Of a stretch of DNA of 64,000 bases, positions 32,956-42,256 are shown piece by piece. How positions within the stretch are numbered: position 1 is the stretch's first letter; the number at the start of each line of letters is the position of its first letter. Source of the DNA: Lawsonibacter faecis (GTDB lineage Bacteria; Bacillota; Clostridia; Oscillospirales; Oscillospiraceae); NCBI RefSeq assembly GCF_014287675.1, contig NZ_JACOPQ010000006.1, forward strand, positions 1-64,000, read 5' to 3'. The notes below the pieces were generated by a model. It did no database searches. It had not been told where the DNA came from and worked only from the letters and a program-made list of their open reading frames with translations. Position numbers and translations under genes: made by a program.

Positions 32956-33338
32956 CACCCCTGCCCGCCCTTCTCCCAAAAGGCCCTCAGCTCCTCCAGG
33001 TCGTCGGCGGTCAGGCAGTCCTGCTTCAGGAGGGAGGACACCAGCCGCCCGGCGTTGCCGCCATAGATCCTGTCCAGGAAGGAGCGGGTCTGGCTGTCGG
33101 CGTAGTCCTCCTCCCTGAGGAGGGCCACATAGATATTGAGCCGGCCGCGCTTCTCCACCGCCAGCATCTCCTTCTCCACCAGGCGGGAGAGGAACGTGAG
33201 GACGGTATTGGCTTTCCACTCCTTCTCCTGGGCCGCCAGCGCCTCCATGACCTCGGCAAAGCGGGCCCGCCCGCCTCTGGCCCAGACAATGCGCATCAGC
33301 TCCAGCTCGGAATCTGAAATGGGTTGTCGTTTTTCCAT
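32955..33338 (-). CDS. BlaI/MecI-type repressor
   Basis: 127 aa from the ATG with AGGAGG 7 nt upstream. Winged-helix protein of the BlaI/MecI/CopY family: ISDSELELMRIVW start, WKANTVLTFLSRLVEKEML recognition region, then the wing with KRGRLNIYVAL. The C-terminal half would dimerise and carry the cleavage site. Next gene is the M56-M23 sensor, so a two-gene signal unit is likely. Confidence 0.93.
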   Translation of the reverse strand: MEKRQPISDSELELMRIVWARGGRARFAEVMEALAAQEKEWKANTVLTFLSRLVEKEMLAVEKRGRLNIYVALLREEDYADSQTRSFLDRIYGGNAGRLVSSLLKQDCLTADDLEELRAFWEKGGQG

Positions 33339-33359
33339 AGAGAAGCCTCCTATTTTCAA

Positions 33360-33410
33360 CTACAGTCTGTAGGTGTAATTTATATTAACGCTTTGTAGGT
33401 GAAGTGTCAA
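33360..33410 (-). promoter_or_regulatory. Promoter and BlaI-type operator
   Basis: TTGACA (33405-33410), 17 bp, TAATAT (33382-33387) on the minus strand. A dyad CTACAGACTGTAG (33360-33372) matches the TACAnnnTGTA operator of BlaI/MecI. A half site CACCTACAA lies between the -35 and -10. This fits autorepression. Confidence 0.85.
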
Positions 33411-33547
33411 GATAAATTTTGCCGCGACGGAGCGTCGGTGCGGAACACAGGGGGCGGGCGGTCCATGGATGCGGCGGCGGCAAGCCGGGCTGGGCCGCAG
33501 GACGCGGGAGTGCTTGTCCCCGGCGCCTGCCTGAGCGGCGTTTCCGG

Positions 33548-33594
33548 GCAAAAGGGCCCCGGCGTCTCGCTGTGAGACGCCGGGGCCCTTTTGC
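33548..33594. terminator. Bidirectional terminator after feoB 3' part
   Basis: GCAAAAGGGCCCCGGCGTCTC pairs perfectly with its complement, with A4 and T4 flanks. On the minus strand it ends the feoB C-terminal segment. Between 33411 and 33547 I see no gene. Confidence 0.85.
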
Positions 33595-33627
33595 GGGATG
33601 ATGGGAGAGAAGACCGGACGGTCACGG

Positions 33628-34479
33628 TCACACCAGGCCGGAGAGCCGGGCGAGCGAGGCCACCAGGAAGCAGACCGCCATGCCGATGACCGTGGGCACG
33701 GCGAAGGAAATCAGGGTCCATTTGACGCTCTTGGTCTCCTTACCGATGGTCATGCAGGTGGTGGAACAGGGCCAGTGTATCAGGGAGAAAAGCATGGTGC
33801 ACACCGCAGTGAGCCAGGTCCACCCGTTTTGTACCAGGAGGGCCCGCAGGGCGTCCAGGCTGGTGAAGTCGGTAAGGGTGCCGGTGGCCAGGTAGGACAT
33901 GATGATGATGGGGATGACGATCTCATTGGCGGGAAAGCCCAGGATGAAGGCCATAAGGATAGTGCCGTCCAGTCCCAGAAGCCGGGCGAAGGGGTCCAGA
34001 AAGCCGGTGCAGTGGGCCAGTATGCTCAGATCGCCCACCCTGACGTTGGCGAAGATCCAGATCAGGAGACCCGCCGGGGCCGCCACCGCCACCGCCCGGC
34101 CCAGGACGAAAAGGGTTCGGTCCAGCACAGAGCGGACGATGACCTGGCCGATCCGGGGCTTGCGGTAGGGCGGCAGCTCCAGGGTGAAGGAGGAGGGGAT
34201 TCCCTTCAGAATCGTGGCGGAGAGCAGGCGGGAGACCCAGAAGGTGAGCAGGACGCCCAGGAGAATCACCCCCGTGAGAAGCAGCGCGGAGAGCAGTGAT
34301 TTCCCCGGTCCCGGGGCTGTTCCCACGAAGAACATGGTGATGATGGCGATCAGGGTCGGGAAGCGTCCGTTGCAGGGGACAAAGTTGTTGGTGATGATGG
34401 CGATCAGCCGCTCCCTGGGGCTGTCGATGATGCGGCAGCCCACCACCCCGGCGGCGTTGCAGCCAAAGCCCATGCACAT
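33628..34479 (-). pseudogene. feoB: feoB, C-terminal fragment (detached by inserted element)
   Basis: About 283 aa starting at MCMGFGCNAAGV. This is the second half of the FeoB iron(II) transporter: the MGFGCN motif opens the Gate/nucleoside-recognition region, followed by membrane helices and LGFPANEIVIPI and HWPCSTTCMTI. The open frame extends upstream to 34605 only by chance into the recombinase gene. No ribosome site precedes the first ATG. Joined at codons ATG-TGC to the fragment ending at 40923 it would give an unbroken protein of about 716 aa, normal for FeoB. Alone it cannot transport iron. Confidence 0.92.
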
Positions 34480-34481
34480 GG
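34474..34481. other. Attachment core, recombinase-proximal end
   Basis: GCACATGG on the plus strand (CCATGTGC on the minus). On the minus strand it reads ...ATCCATGTGCATGGGC, entering the feoB 3' part in frame. The matching core is at 40923-40930. Confidence 0.8.
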
Positions 34482-34495
34482 ATGGTCGATTTATG

Positions 34496-36121
34496 CTACC
34501 CGGCTTGCCCTTCTTCAGGACCGGCAAACCGGTAGAAAATGCGGATGGTCTGCCGCTTCTCTCTGCCGTGCTCCGTCTCCTCAAAACAGCCCTGCTCCAC
34601 CTCAATATGGTCGATGAGCTTGAAAACCAGCTCCCGGGTCAGCTCCCTGACCTCCGTGACGCCGTCCAGGAGCGCGTAAAGCCGTTCCCGGCGGTCCCCG
34701 CCCCCCGGGCGCTTTTCCGGGGCAGAGCGCTCGACAGCCTCCAGTTTTCCGGCGAGCTCCGCCTGCTCGGACTCGTAGGCCGCGGTCATTTTAGCGTACC
34801 GGTCATCACTGATTTTTCCATCGGCGTTATCCTCGTACAGCTTCATCAGCAGGCGGTCGATTTCGGCGTGCCGCCGCTGCATCTCCGCCGCGGCCCGGGT
34901 GCGGCGTTCCGCGTCCGGGCCGCCCTGCTGTTCCGGCTCCGCCAGGGCGGCCGCGATAGCCTCGCGGTCCTCACGGGAGAGCCGAATCTGCCGCCGGATA
35001 TCCTCCAGCACAGCGTGATAGAGGACGTTGTAGCCGATGAAGTGGTTGGAGCACGCACCGCTCCCGCGGAGCTTATACTGCCCGCAGACCAGGTTGTACC
35101 GCTCATCCCTGGAGCGGCTCCCGGTGGTGGACATATTGCGCCCGCAGTCGGCACACCTGGCGACGCCGGAAAAAATGTTTTGAAAGTCCGTCCTGTGCTC
35201 ACAGCGTCGGCGGCAGCTCTGCCGGGTGACAATCTCAAAGGTCTCCTTATCTATCAGCGGCTCATGGGTGCCGCGGACCGTATACCAGTCCTCCTGGCCA
35301 TTGCGGATCATCTTGTCGCTCTTGAACGACACCTTCGTCGTCTTGCCTTGGGCGGTATGGCCCAGGTAGACCATATTCCGCACCATTTTATAGATGCTCT
35401 GGCTGGTCCACTCTCCCCGCCCGGAGTATTTTCCCGCATCCAGGCCATGCTTTCTGCAGCGGTAGACGATGGGAGACTCCACCCCTCTGCGGTTCAGGTC
35501 CCTGGCGACCTCGCTTAAGCGCTCCCCGCCGCGCAGACGCCGAAATATCTCCTGCACGACCGGCGCGGCCTCGTAGTCGACGACCAGGCGGTTTCTGTTC
35601 AGAGGGTCCTTTTCATAGCCGTACGGGGCAAAATTCCCGATATAGCTGCCCTCCCTCATCTTGGTCTCGAAGGCGGACCGAATTTTCTTTGAGGCGTCCC
35701 GCGCGTACATCTCGTTGATGATGTTCTTGAACGGGGCGATATCCGTATAGGGGCTGTCGGAGTCGTACCCGTCGTTCAGGGCGATGTACCGGACGCCGTG
35801 CTCCGGGAAAAACCGTTCGGTATATTCGCCCGCCGTGATGTAGTCCCGGCCCAGCCGGGAGAGGTCCTTGGTAATGACCAGGTTGACAAGCCCCGCCTCA
35901 ATATCGGCAATCATCCGCCTGAACGCGGGGCGGTCGAAACTGGTGCCGCTGTAACCGTCGTCCACGTATTCGCCGTAAACAAAATAACCTTGCTCCGCGC
36001 AGTAAGCCCGTAAGAGCTTGCGCTGGTTTTTAATGCTGGCGCTCTCCTCCTCGCCCTCGTCATCCCTGGAGAGGCGCAGATAGAGCGCGGCCATCATCTC
36101 AGTGCGCTTGACGGTTTTCAA
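34496..36121 (-). CDS. Large serine recombinase (TnpX-like integrase/excisionase)
   Basis: 541 aa from a TTG start with GGAGGGG 8 nt upstream; ATG codons eight and nine codons in are alternatives. Catalytic resolvase domain (about 9-155): AALYLRLSRDDE start, S-x-x-NQ (ASIKNQRKLL) with the active serine region, DDGYSGTSFDRPAF, VITKDLSRLGRDY. Then the recombinase domain, a zinc ribbon (VARCADCGRNM, with later Cys in YNLVCGQYK and GACSNH), a coiled-coil (about 375-450) and a C-terminal DUF4368-like tail (FKLIDHIEVEQ...REKRQTIRIFYRF). It would cut and rejoin the feoB core sites. Confidence 0.95.
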   Translation of the reverse strand: MKTVKRTEMMAALYLRLSRDDEGEEESASIKNQRKLLRAYCAEQGYFVYGEYVDDGYSGTSFDRPAFRRMIADIEAGLVNLVITKDLSRLGRDYITAGEYTERFFPEHGVRYIALNDGYDSDSPYTDIAPFKNIINEMYARDASKKIRSAFETKMREGSYIGNFAPYGYEKDPLNRNRLVVDYEAAPVVQEIFRRLRGGERLSEVARDLNRRGVESPIVYRCRKHGLDAGKYSGRGEWTSQSIYKMVRNMVYLGHTAQGKTTKVSFKSDKMIRNGQEDWYTVRGTHEPLIDKETFEIVTRQSCRRRCEHRTDFQNIFSGVARCADCGRNMSTTGSRSRDERYNLVCGQYKLRGSGACSNHFIGYNVLYHAVLEDIRRQIRLSREDREAIAAALAEPEQQGGPDAERRTRAAAEMQRRHAEIDRLLMKLYEDNADGKISDDRYAKMTAAYESEQAELAGKLEAVERSAPEKRPGGGDRRERLYALLDGVTEVRELTRELVFKLIDHIEVEQGCFEETEHGREKRQTIRIFYRFAGPEEGQAG

Positions 36122-36185
36122 GCCCCGCTCCCCTCCTCAAGCCCGCAGTCCGGCCGGACAATTGCAGTTTCCTTCACGGGGACGC

Positions 36186-36326
36186 TCAGAGGGGCGGGCG
36201 CTCAATCTGCGCCGAAAGGAGCTCCCTCAGGAGCTCCTGAATGGGCTGCCCGCCGACATACCGGCGCTCTATCGTCACGGTACAGCGCGGCGTCTCGTAG
36301 GTTGTATCCGGTCTGCTCTGATTCAT
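36186..36326 (-). CDS. 46-aa ORF upstream of the recombinase
   Basis: Starts MNQSRPDTTYETPRC, with TVTIERRYVGGQPIQELL near the middle, and ends IERPPL. GAGGTGA lies 11 nt before the ATG. Short proteins of this kind commonly precede serine recombinases in Clostridia elements, and the VTIERRY-GG-x-QELL pattern looks real rather than random. A regulator or directionality factor is possible but not shown. It lies 64 bp upstream of the recombinase on the same strand. Confidence 0.6.
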   Translation of the reverse strand: MNQSRPDTTYETPRCTVTIERRYVGGQPIQELLRELLSAQIERPPL

Positions 36327-36410
36327 AGCTTATTGATCACCTCATCTACACTCGTATTAAAAAGACCGGGCGGTTATGAGTTGAAGCGGGGTGATCCCTT
36401 CAAAAAAAGG

Positions 36411-36437
36411 GGAGCGTCCGATTAGAACGGACGCTCC
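36411..36437 (-). terminator. Terminator of the sialidase gene
   Basis: GGAGCGTCCG pairs with CGGACGCTCC (loop TTCTAAT on the minus strand), followed by CCTTTTTTT, about 23 bp past the sialidase stop codon. Confidence 0.88.
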
Positions 36438-36459
36438 CTTTGCCATTGATTATGATCGG

Positions 36460-39400
36460 TTATATTTGATTGATAAAACGCATCAGAATGGCGGAGACCT
36501 CGGCGCGGGTGGCGGTGGCGGCCGGGTCCAGCAGATTTCCGCTCTTACCGGTCAGAATGCCCTGTTCCACCGCCCACTGCATGGCCGAGCGCGCCCAGCC
36601 GCTGACCTGATCGGCGTCGGTATAGCCATTCAGCTCCGCTTCGGCCAGGGCGGGTGAGCCCGCATAGCGGTAGAGAATCGTGACGAGCTGTTCCCGGCTG
36701 ACGGCGTCCTCCATATTTGTGCCGTCGCTGATTCCCTGCTCCACACTCCAGGCCACAGATTTTGCGTACCAGGTCTCGCCGCCGTCGGTGTCCTGTCCGT
36801 CCAGACGGGCCAGGACGGTGACCAGCATGGCGCGGTTCATGTTCTCGACGGGGGCGAAGCGGTCTCCGCCGACACCGCCAAAGAGCTCACGCGCGGTGAC
36901 GAAGGCGATGGCGTCTCCTGCCCAGCCCTGTACCGCCGCTGTGTCCGCAAAGGATTTCGTGTTGTCCGCCACCTTCAGGGTGGCGGAACCCTCCAGGGCC
37001 ACGGCGACGCCGTTTTCAGTGAGGGCGGTGGTCTTCAAAAGCGCCTCGCCGCCGTCCTCCTTCACCAGGAGCAGAACCGTGCCGGGGGTCGCGTTTTCAG
37101 CAGGGACCTCCACCGTGACGGCGGAATCTGCCTTGGGCAGGCTGACCTTGATTTCAGGGGCGGCGCCGGCTCCGGTTCCGGCCTGCACGGTCATTATCGG
37201 AAGGGGAATCGCTCCGCCCGCCTCGGCCGCAGCCTCGACGGCCTTTTGGGACAATGTCGCCTCGGCCTTGAACACACCGCCGGCGGACACGGTGGTGGCG
37301 CCCTGGGTGCCGTCGGGCCGCTTCTCGCTGGCGGACACGGAGCCGTCCTTCTTGGTTTCAACCACCGCGACGGTGCCGTCCGGGTACTTCGTGGTGGCGG
37401 TGACGGCGCCGGTTCTCTTGTTTGTAACAGTGGTAGTAGTAGATCCGTCGGGGTTTTTAACAGTCTGATGGGTCGTGGAACTTCCTCCGGTAATAATGAC
37501 GCTGTTGTCTGTTACTGCTAGACGATATATGTTCCCGTCTACCACAACATCCGTCGTGCCCCCTGCAACGCCGGTGACCACCAGACTGTGGCTGACTACC
37601 GAGACGGTCTCTGTGGTCTGTTCGCTCTGAGCATTAATCTTAACCACGTGCGAATACTTACTGCTGGTGCTGTTGGAGGGGTACAGTGCAAAGTAGGTAT
37701 CGTTATACTTCGCCACAATGAGGTAATATCCGCCGTCTACGATATCCTCCAGATTCGCCGCCTGAACATAGCCTGGAATTTCAGCGCTGGATTCTTCCCC
37801 GGCGGATGCAGGGCGATAGAGCAGGAAAGAGCATGCGGCCTGGAACCCCGCCGTAGTGCCAACCCGGTCGAAAACGTTTTTTCCATCACGGTAAAAATGA
37901 AGATATTTGTTTCCGTTGTCCAACAGGTAAAAACTGTTTTCAGCCGATCCAACGGAACACTTAACCGTCGCCGCTGTTGTACAGGATGGATACCCTGCAT
38001 CCCCGTTGGAAGGCTTCAAATATACCACCGTGCCGTCCGCTGTCTTTGCCGAGATGGTGAACCCGTCGGTGTTGTTACCGGTGAAGAGGTATAGCGCTTT
38101 GCTGAGGGAGATTTCAGTGCCGTTATAGCTTGCGTCTGTTCCCAGATTGCCCTGAGCGCCGGTTACGGTAAAGCTCTGATCATCGGTTTCAATCTCCGCA
38201 GCAGCAATGAGGGGATCCGCTTCCCTGCTGATCCGATCGCTCTCCACGGGGAAAGACTTCGTCTCCCCCACTGCCAGCTCTACACTCACCATGTTTTCCG
38301 GTTCGACACGGATGGCGCAGATAATTCCGCCGCTGGTAAAGCTGGTCTCCCCCTCCTTCAGGCCGGTGTATGTAATGAATGTCGTGTCTTCCATTGTTTT
38401 CGTACTTACCGCTACGACGTTGGGGTCGACCGCCGCCAATTCCTCGGCAGAGGGCCCTGGCGCCGCAACCCTCTCTGTGCGCGTGCCATACAGCGGGACG
38501 GTCACTGTGCGTCTGCCGTCAATGATGCTTCCATCGGCAATGTCCTCTATGGCAAAGCGATGGTACTCAACCCCATTTCCCTCATAGAGCAGGCCGATGG
38601 ATCCGTCTTTCAGCTCGGTCAGGCTGGAGTAGCTGTAGCTCCCTTCGGTGACGGAGTAGGTATAGGCCAGGTCCATGGTATTATCTTCGTTCAGCGTAAA
38701 GGTATAGATTTTGCCGTTACTACGGGTCCCGGTGCCTGTGGCGGCGGTGGAGACCAATATCGCGGTCTTGCCATCGATGGTCTTGGAGTATTTGATGGCG
38801 GACAGCTGGTTGTTGGAGGTCTTGATTGCGCCGGTGTTCACGGGAGAGCCCGCCACCCACTTCTCCTCTTCCGCGCTCCAGGTATGGTCGGTATAGTACA
38901 GGGTGGCATAGCCGTCCCGATAGAAGTGCCGGAGGGTGGCGGCGTCGATTTGGACCAGGGCGCTCTCGCTGGACCAGTGGCCGCCGCTGGTGGCGTCGTC
39001 AGAGCGGTGCCAGGTCTCGCCGCCGTCGGAGGAGTAGATAAAGCTGGCAATCTGCGAGCTGTTCGCAGTGCCTCCGGTAAATGTATAGCAGGGCAGAACA
39101 ATGGTCCCGTCTTCCAGGCAAAGCCCCGCCCCGGGCCCTACGCCGTAGAACTGATGCGTTCCGGTGGTTTTTCTAATCTGGGGGTTCAGAATCGTGGGAT
39201 CAGACCAGGTTTTTCCGCCGTCTTCAGACTTCACCAGCCATAGATAGGTGGCTGCGCGCACATGCAGGTCCGCATTGTAGAAGAACACGTTCTGATGCAC
39301 CAGCTTATCGCTGCCGAGCTGCCGGCAGTACAGTTTCTCTTTTTCAGCGTTATAAAGGTAATAATGGGCGTCCACGTAATACACCGCGCCGGTGGAGCTG

Positions 39401-40569
39401 TCCGCGGCATAGACGGGCGCGAAGCCGTCAACAAAGTCCCCCACATAATAGTCGTACCCGCTGTCCGTCTGACCACTCGTGCGGGTATAGAGCATCAAAC
39501 GCTGCACGCCGTCAATCTCCGTGTAGCCCGTGGAGGCGGCAGGGGCGGCAGGGGCGGTATTCAGGCCGATTCCGCCGGGGAACAGGTCTACCAGTAGATA
39601 GACGGTATCGTCATTACCCGCTATCATCACAGGGTCGATAAAGGCGGTGGCATTTAAATTTTTGGCGTTGGTGCTGTCGTTAAAGAAATTTGCGAAACTG
39701 TAATTCCAGGTCTCGCCGTTATCCGTGGAGTAGCTGACGATGGTATCCAGGGCGCAGGCGTCGCCGGCATGGTCCCAACGTGCGTCGACGGCAGCCAGGA
39801 GGGTGCCGTCGCTCAGGGTTATCAGCGCGGGGATGCGGAAATTGTCGCTGCCGCCGGTCCCCCTGGCAAAGGGCTGGCCCACCGTAACGCCGCCGGCCGG
39901 GGCGCCCTCAGCGTACTCCGGCGGCTCCGGCTCAGGCGCTGTCCACTCGCCTCTAACGTAGAGATAGATGGGGAATTTATAATCCCCCCTTGGCCCCCAA
40001 AAGTCCGTAATATGGTTGGGATACAATGAGGCACTGTCATTGACGCGATTAAAGTTCAGTATACGCGACGAGGCAGGGGAGGAAAGAGTATAGCTTCCGT
40101 TGAGCACAGTAAGCATTAGTTCAGCCGCATTATCGGTAAACATACTATTTCCCAGCGCCAGGTAATAATTGTTGGAAAAGAGCGCAATCCCCCCCTCTGT
40201 TTCCTCCGCCCTGAAATGCAGCGCGGACATCTCCAGCTTAGAATTATCTTTGAGATATACCGCAGAGGGTTCGGCGCCATCGAGGTTAAGGACGGCCGTG
40301 CATGCGCCGTTGGCTCCGGTCAGGGCGCCGGGACTCACTCCGGCTCCGTTTTCGCTGGCGTAGAGGGCATAGACGTTGCCGTCGCTGTCCCGTGTTACGA
40401 CCAGATAATCCCGCGCTGTGTCCAGCGTGGACGCCGTGTATTGCGTATAGCCGGGAATAGCAGGCGCGTCAGATGACGCGCCTGCTTCTGCCTGGGCCCC
40501 AGGCAGAAGCGCAGACAGCATACATCCACACAGCAGCAATGCGGCAGCCTTTTTCAACCGTGCTCTCAT
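36460..40569 (-). CDS. Secreted cell-surface sialidase (GH33) with S-layer homology repeats
   Basis: 1369 aa from the ATG with AAAGGA 8 nt upstream. Signal peptide MRARLKKAAALL...LLPGAQA. An N-terminal module (about 35-210) is echoed by a second near 850-960 and a third near 975-1020 (IPGY-x-Q starts), perhaps glycan-binding. The GH33 core has NFRIPALI near 240 and Asp boxes STDNGETW, SEDGGKTW and SSDGGETW (about 278, 450, 515). A repeat-like linker (NPDGSTTTTVTNKRTG) leads to three S-layer homology repeats (about 1205-1369: FADTAAVQGWA, WSVEQGIS, WAVEQGILTG). It would release sialic acid from mucin or host glycans at the cell surface. It is the only cargo of the element. Confidence 0.93.
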   Translation of the reverse strand: MRARLKKAAALLLCGCMLSALLPGAQAEAGASSDAPAIPGYTQYTASTLDTARDYLVVTRDSDGNVYALYASENGAGVSPGALTGANGACTAVLNLDGAEPSAVYLKDNSKLEMSALHFRAEETEGGIALFSNNYYLALGNSMFTDNAAELMLTVLNGSYTLSSPASSRILNFNRVNDSASLYPNHITDFWGPRGDYKFPIYLYVRGEWTAPEPEPPEYAEGAPAGGVTVGQPFARGTGGSDNFRIPALITLSDGTLLAAVDARWDHAGDACALDTIVSYSTDNGETWNYSFANFFNDSTNAKNLNATAFIDPVMIAGNDDTVYLLVDLFPGGIGLNTAPAAPAASTGYTEIDGVQRLMLYTRTSGQTDSGYDYYVGDFVDGFAPVYAADSSTGAVYYVDAHYYLYNAEKEKLYCRQLGSDKLVHQNVFFYNADLHVRAATYLWLVKSEDGGKTWSDPTILNPQIRKTTGTHQFYGVGPGAGLCLEDGTIVLPCYTFTGGTANSSQIASFIYSSDGGETWHRSDDATSGGHWSSESALVQIDAATLRHFYRDGYATLYYTDHTWSAEEEKWVAGSPVNTGAIKTSNNQLSAIKYSKTIDGKTAILVSTAATGTGTRSNGKIYTFTLNEDNTMDLAYTYSVTEGSYSYSSLTELKDGSIGLLYEGNGVEYHRFAIEDIADGSIIDGRRTVTVPLYGTRTERVAAPGPSAEELAAVDPNVVAVSTKTMEDTTFITYTGLKEGETSFTSGGIICAIRVEPENMVSVELAVGETKSFPVESDRISREADPLIAAAEIETDDQSFTVTGAQGNLGTDASYNGTEISLSKALYLFTGNNTDGFTISAKTADGTVVYLKPSNGDAGYPSCTTAATVKCSVGSAENSFYLLDNGNKYLHFYRDGKNVFDRVGTTAGFQAACSFLLYRPASAGEESSAEIPGYVQAANLEDIVDGGYYLIVAKYNDTYFALYPSNSTSSKYSHVVKINAQSEQTTETVSVVSHSLVVTGVAGGTTDVVVDGNIYRLAVTDNSVIITGGSSTTHQTVKNPDGSTTTTVTNKRTGAVTATTKYPDGTVAVVETKKDGSVSASEKRPDGTQGATTVSAGGVFKAEATLSQKAVEAAAEAGGAIPLPIMTVQAGTGAGAAPEIKVSLPKADSAVTVEVPAENATPGTVLLLVKEDGGEALLKTTALTENGVAVALEGSATLKVADNTKSFADTAAVQGWAGDAIAFVTARELFGGVGGDRFAPVENMNRAMLVTVLARLDGQDTDGGETWYAKSVAWSVEQGISDGTNMEDAVSREQLVTILYRYAGSPALAEAELNGYTDADQVSGWARSAMQWAVEQGILTGKSGNLLDPAATATRAEVSAILMRFINQI

Positions 40570-40922
40570 AACAATCATCCTTTCGTTGTCATCTTTGCTT
40601 ATTTGTCTTCCGGTGCGTACCGCCACCTCCCCCTACCCGCCGGTAAAACGGATAAGCTATTGTATCATCTTTGGTAAAAATTTTCATTCCATTTTATTTA
40701 TAAAAAAATTTTTCTTTTTATGTGCACTATTTACAAATCATTAAGTTATAATAAATCGATTCTACATATTTTGTACGTCAGGCTCTGAAACAGTCAAAAT
40801 GTAACCGGGTACCGCCAAGAGCGGTACCCGGTCCAGCAGCCTCTTTTCATGGAGACGGAGGCCCGGCATATGCCATATGCACTCATCGCCCCGGCATTTC
40901 AATGGGTGCATATATCAACCAA
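40570..40922 (-). promoter_or_regulatory. Sialidase promoter region and element end
   Basis: An AT-rich stretch with an extended -10 (TGATACAAT, about 40657-40665 on the minus strand) lies some 90 bp before the sialidase ATG; the -35 is poor. A strong dyad ACCGGGTACCGC...GCGGTACCCGGT (40804-40832) is nearer the att core and may stop read-through from the feoB 5' part. No gene is seen in this 353 bp. Confidence 0.6.
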
Positions 40923-42227
40923 GCACATGGTCAGCGCTTGCTTGCCGCAGGCCTTGGCCTTCTGGAAGGCGTGGTCCAGGACAAAGGCCACGCGCGGGAG
41001 ATAGCCGAAGTCCTCCAGCAGGGTGAAGATGGGGAAGAATATCGCCATGGGGGGCAGCATGACGCTCACCACCCAGGCCAGGACCCGGTAGACCCCCAGG
41101 ACCAGGGCGCCGTGGAGCCAGTCCGGGGCGTTGAAGTATGTAAACAGGTCGGTGAGCCGGTCCTGGACCCAGAAGAGGCCGTCGGACAGAAGCTGGGAGG
41201 GATAGTTGGCGCCTGTGATGGTGAGCCAGAAGACCCCCGCCAGCAGGAGCAGCATCACGGGAATGCCCGTGGCCCGGCTGGTGAGAATTTTATCCAGCCG
41301 CCGGTCCCGGCGCTCGTAGTCCTCGCGCTGGTAGGTCACCACGTCGTTGCACACGTCCTCCGCCGCCAGCACCAGACAGGAGACGATGCGGTCCTTGAGG
41401 GCCTCCCGTCCGACACCCGCCGCCTCCAGCTCCGCCAGCGCGGAGGCGACAGCGGCCTGGACGGCCTCGTCGGCGCGCAGGTCGCAGTCGAGAGTGTCCG
41501 CAAGGGCGTCCAGGAGGGACGGGTCGTCGTCCAAAAGACGCAGGGCCACCCAGCGCTCGGGCAGGCGCCCGCCGAGCCGCTCCCGAAGCAGCGGCACCAG
41601 CACGGCGGCGGCACGCTCAATAGAGGCCAGATAGCGCACCTCCATCGGCGCGGGCGGCTCCGGGTCCGCCGTGAGAGTGGCCACCGCGTCCATCAGGGCG
41701 TCCAGCCCCTCCCCGCGGGCGGCGGCCGCGCCCACCACGGGGACGCCCAACCGGGCGGAGAGGGCCTTCAAGTCTACCCGGATCCCCTTTTTCTCCGCCT
41801 CGTCCAGCAGGTTCACGCAGACCACCGTCCGCGGCTCCAGCTCCAGGGTCTGGAGTACCAGGTTGAGGTTCCGCTCCAGGCAGGTGGCGTCGCACACCAC
41901 CACGGCCCCGTCCGCCCCGCCGAAGCACAGAAAGTCCCGGGCCACCTCCTCCTCGGTGGAGTGTGCCATGAGAGAGTAGGTCCCCGGCAGGTCCACCAGA
42001 ACGTACCCCCTGCCGCCGTGCTCACACTGGCCCTGGGCGCTGCCCACCGTCTTGCCGGGCCAGTTGCCCGTGTGCTGACGCATTCCCGTCAGCGCATTGA
42101 ACACCGTGGATTTGCCCACATTGGGGTTGCCCGCCAGGGCAATCACGGCGTCCTCCGGGCTGCTTCTCACGATGGTCAGGCCGCTGTCTGCCGCGCCCGC
42201 CCCTGTCGAGGCTTTGGTTAAACCCAT
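40899..42227 (-). pseudogene. feoB: feoB, N-terminal fragment (truncated by inserted element)
   Basis: 442 aa, of which the last 7 (LVDICTH) come from the element. It starts at an ATG with AGGAGG upstream and has the complete cytoplasmic G domain: GNPNVGKST (G1), DLPGTYSL (G3), VCVNLLDE (G4), then the guanine-dissociation-inhibitor helices (about 190-290) and the first membrane helices (TSRATGIPVMLLLL, ANYPSQLLS). It stops just before the MGFGCN motif now at 34471. The fragment may be made, since promoter and ribosome site are intact, but lacks most of the membrane pore. Excision of the element would restore FeoB. Confidence 0.93.
40923..40930. other. Attachment core, feoB 5'-part end
   Basis: Second copy of the GCACATGG core. 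On the minus strand the feoB frame reads GCG-CTG-ACC-ATG-TGC up to it, then leaves feoB and stops after LVDICTH. Confidence 0.8.
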
Positions 42228-42256
42228 TTGATCTATCCTCCTATATGATGTGGTTT

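Larger units (their letters stand above)
34474..40922 (-). mobile_element. 6.45-kb serine-recombinase element inserted in feoB, carrying a sialidase
   Basis: The two feoB halves are separated by 6449 bp. The 8-bp sequence GCACATGG (plus strand) lies at both ends (34474-34481 and 40923-40930) and is the only shared core, as expected for attL/attR of a large serine recombinase. The recombinase gene stops 15 bp inside one end. The other genes are a 46-aa ORF and one cargo gene, a secreted sialidase. The sialidase part looks lower in GC than the flanks. No conjugation, replication or phage genes are present, so it is a minimal integrative element. Confidence 0.9.

Noticed and set aside
33628..34605. 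Full 325-codon frame of the feoB 3' part read as an independent membrane protein
   Set aside because: The first 42 codons lie in the recombinase gene and element end, without a ribosome site; true feoB sequence begins at the att core.
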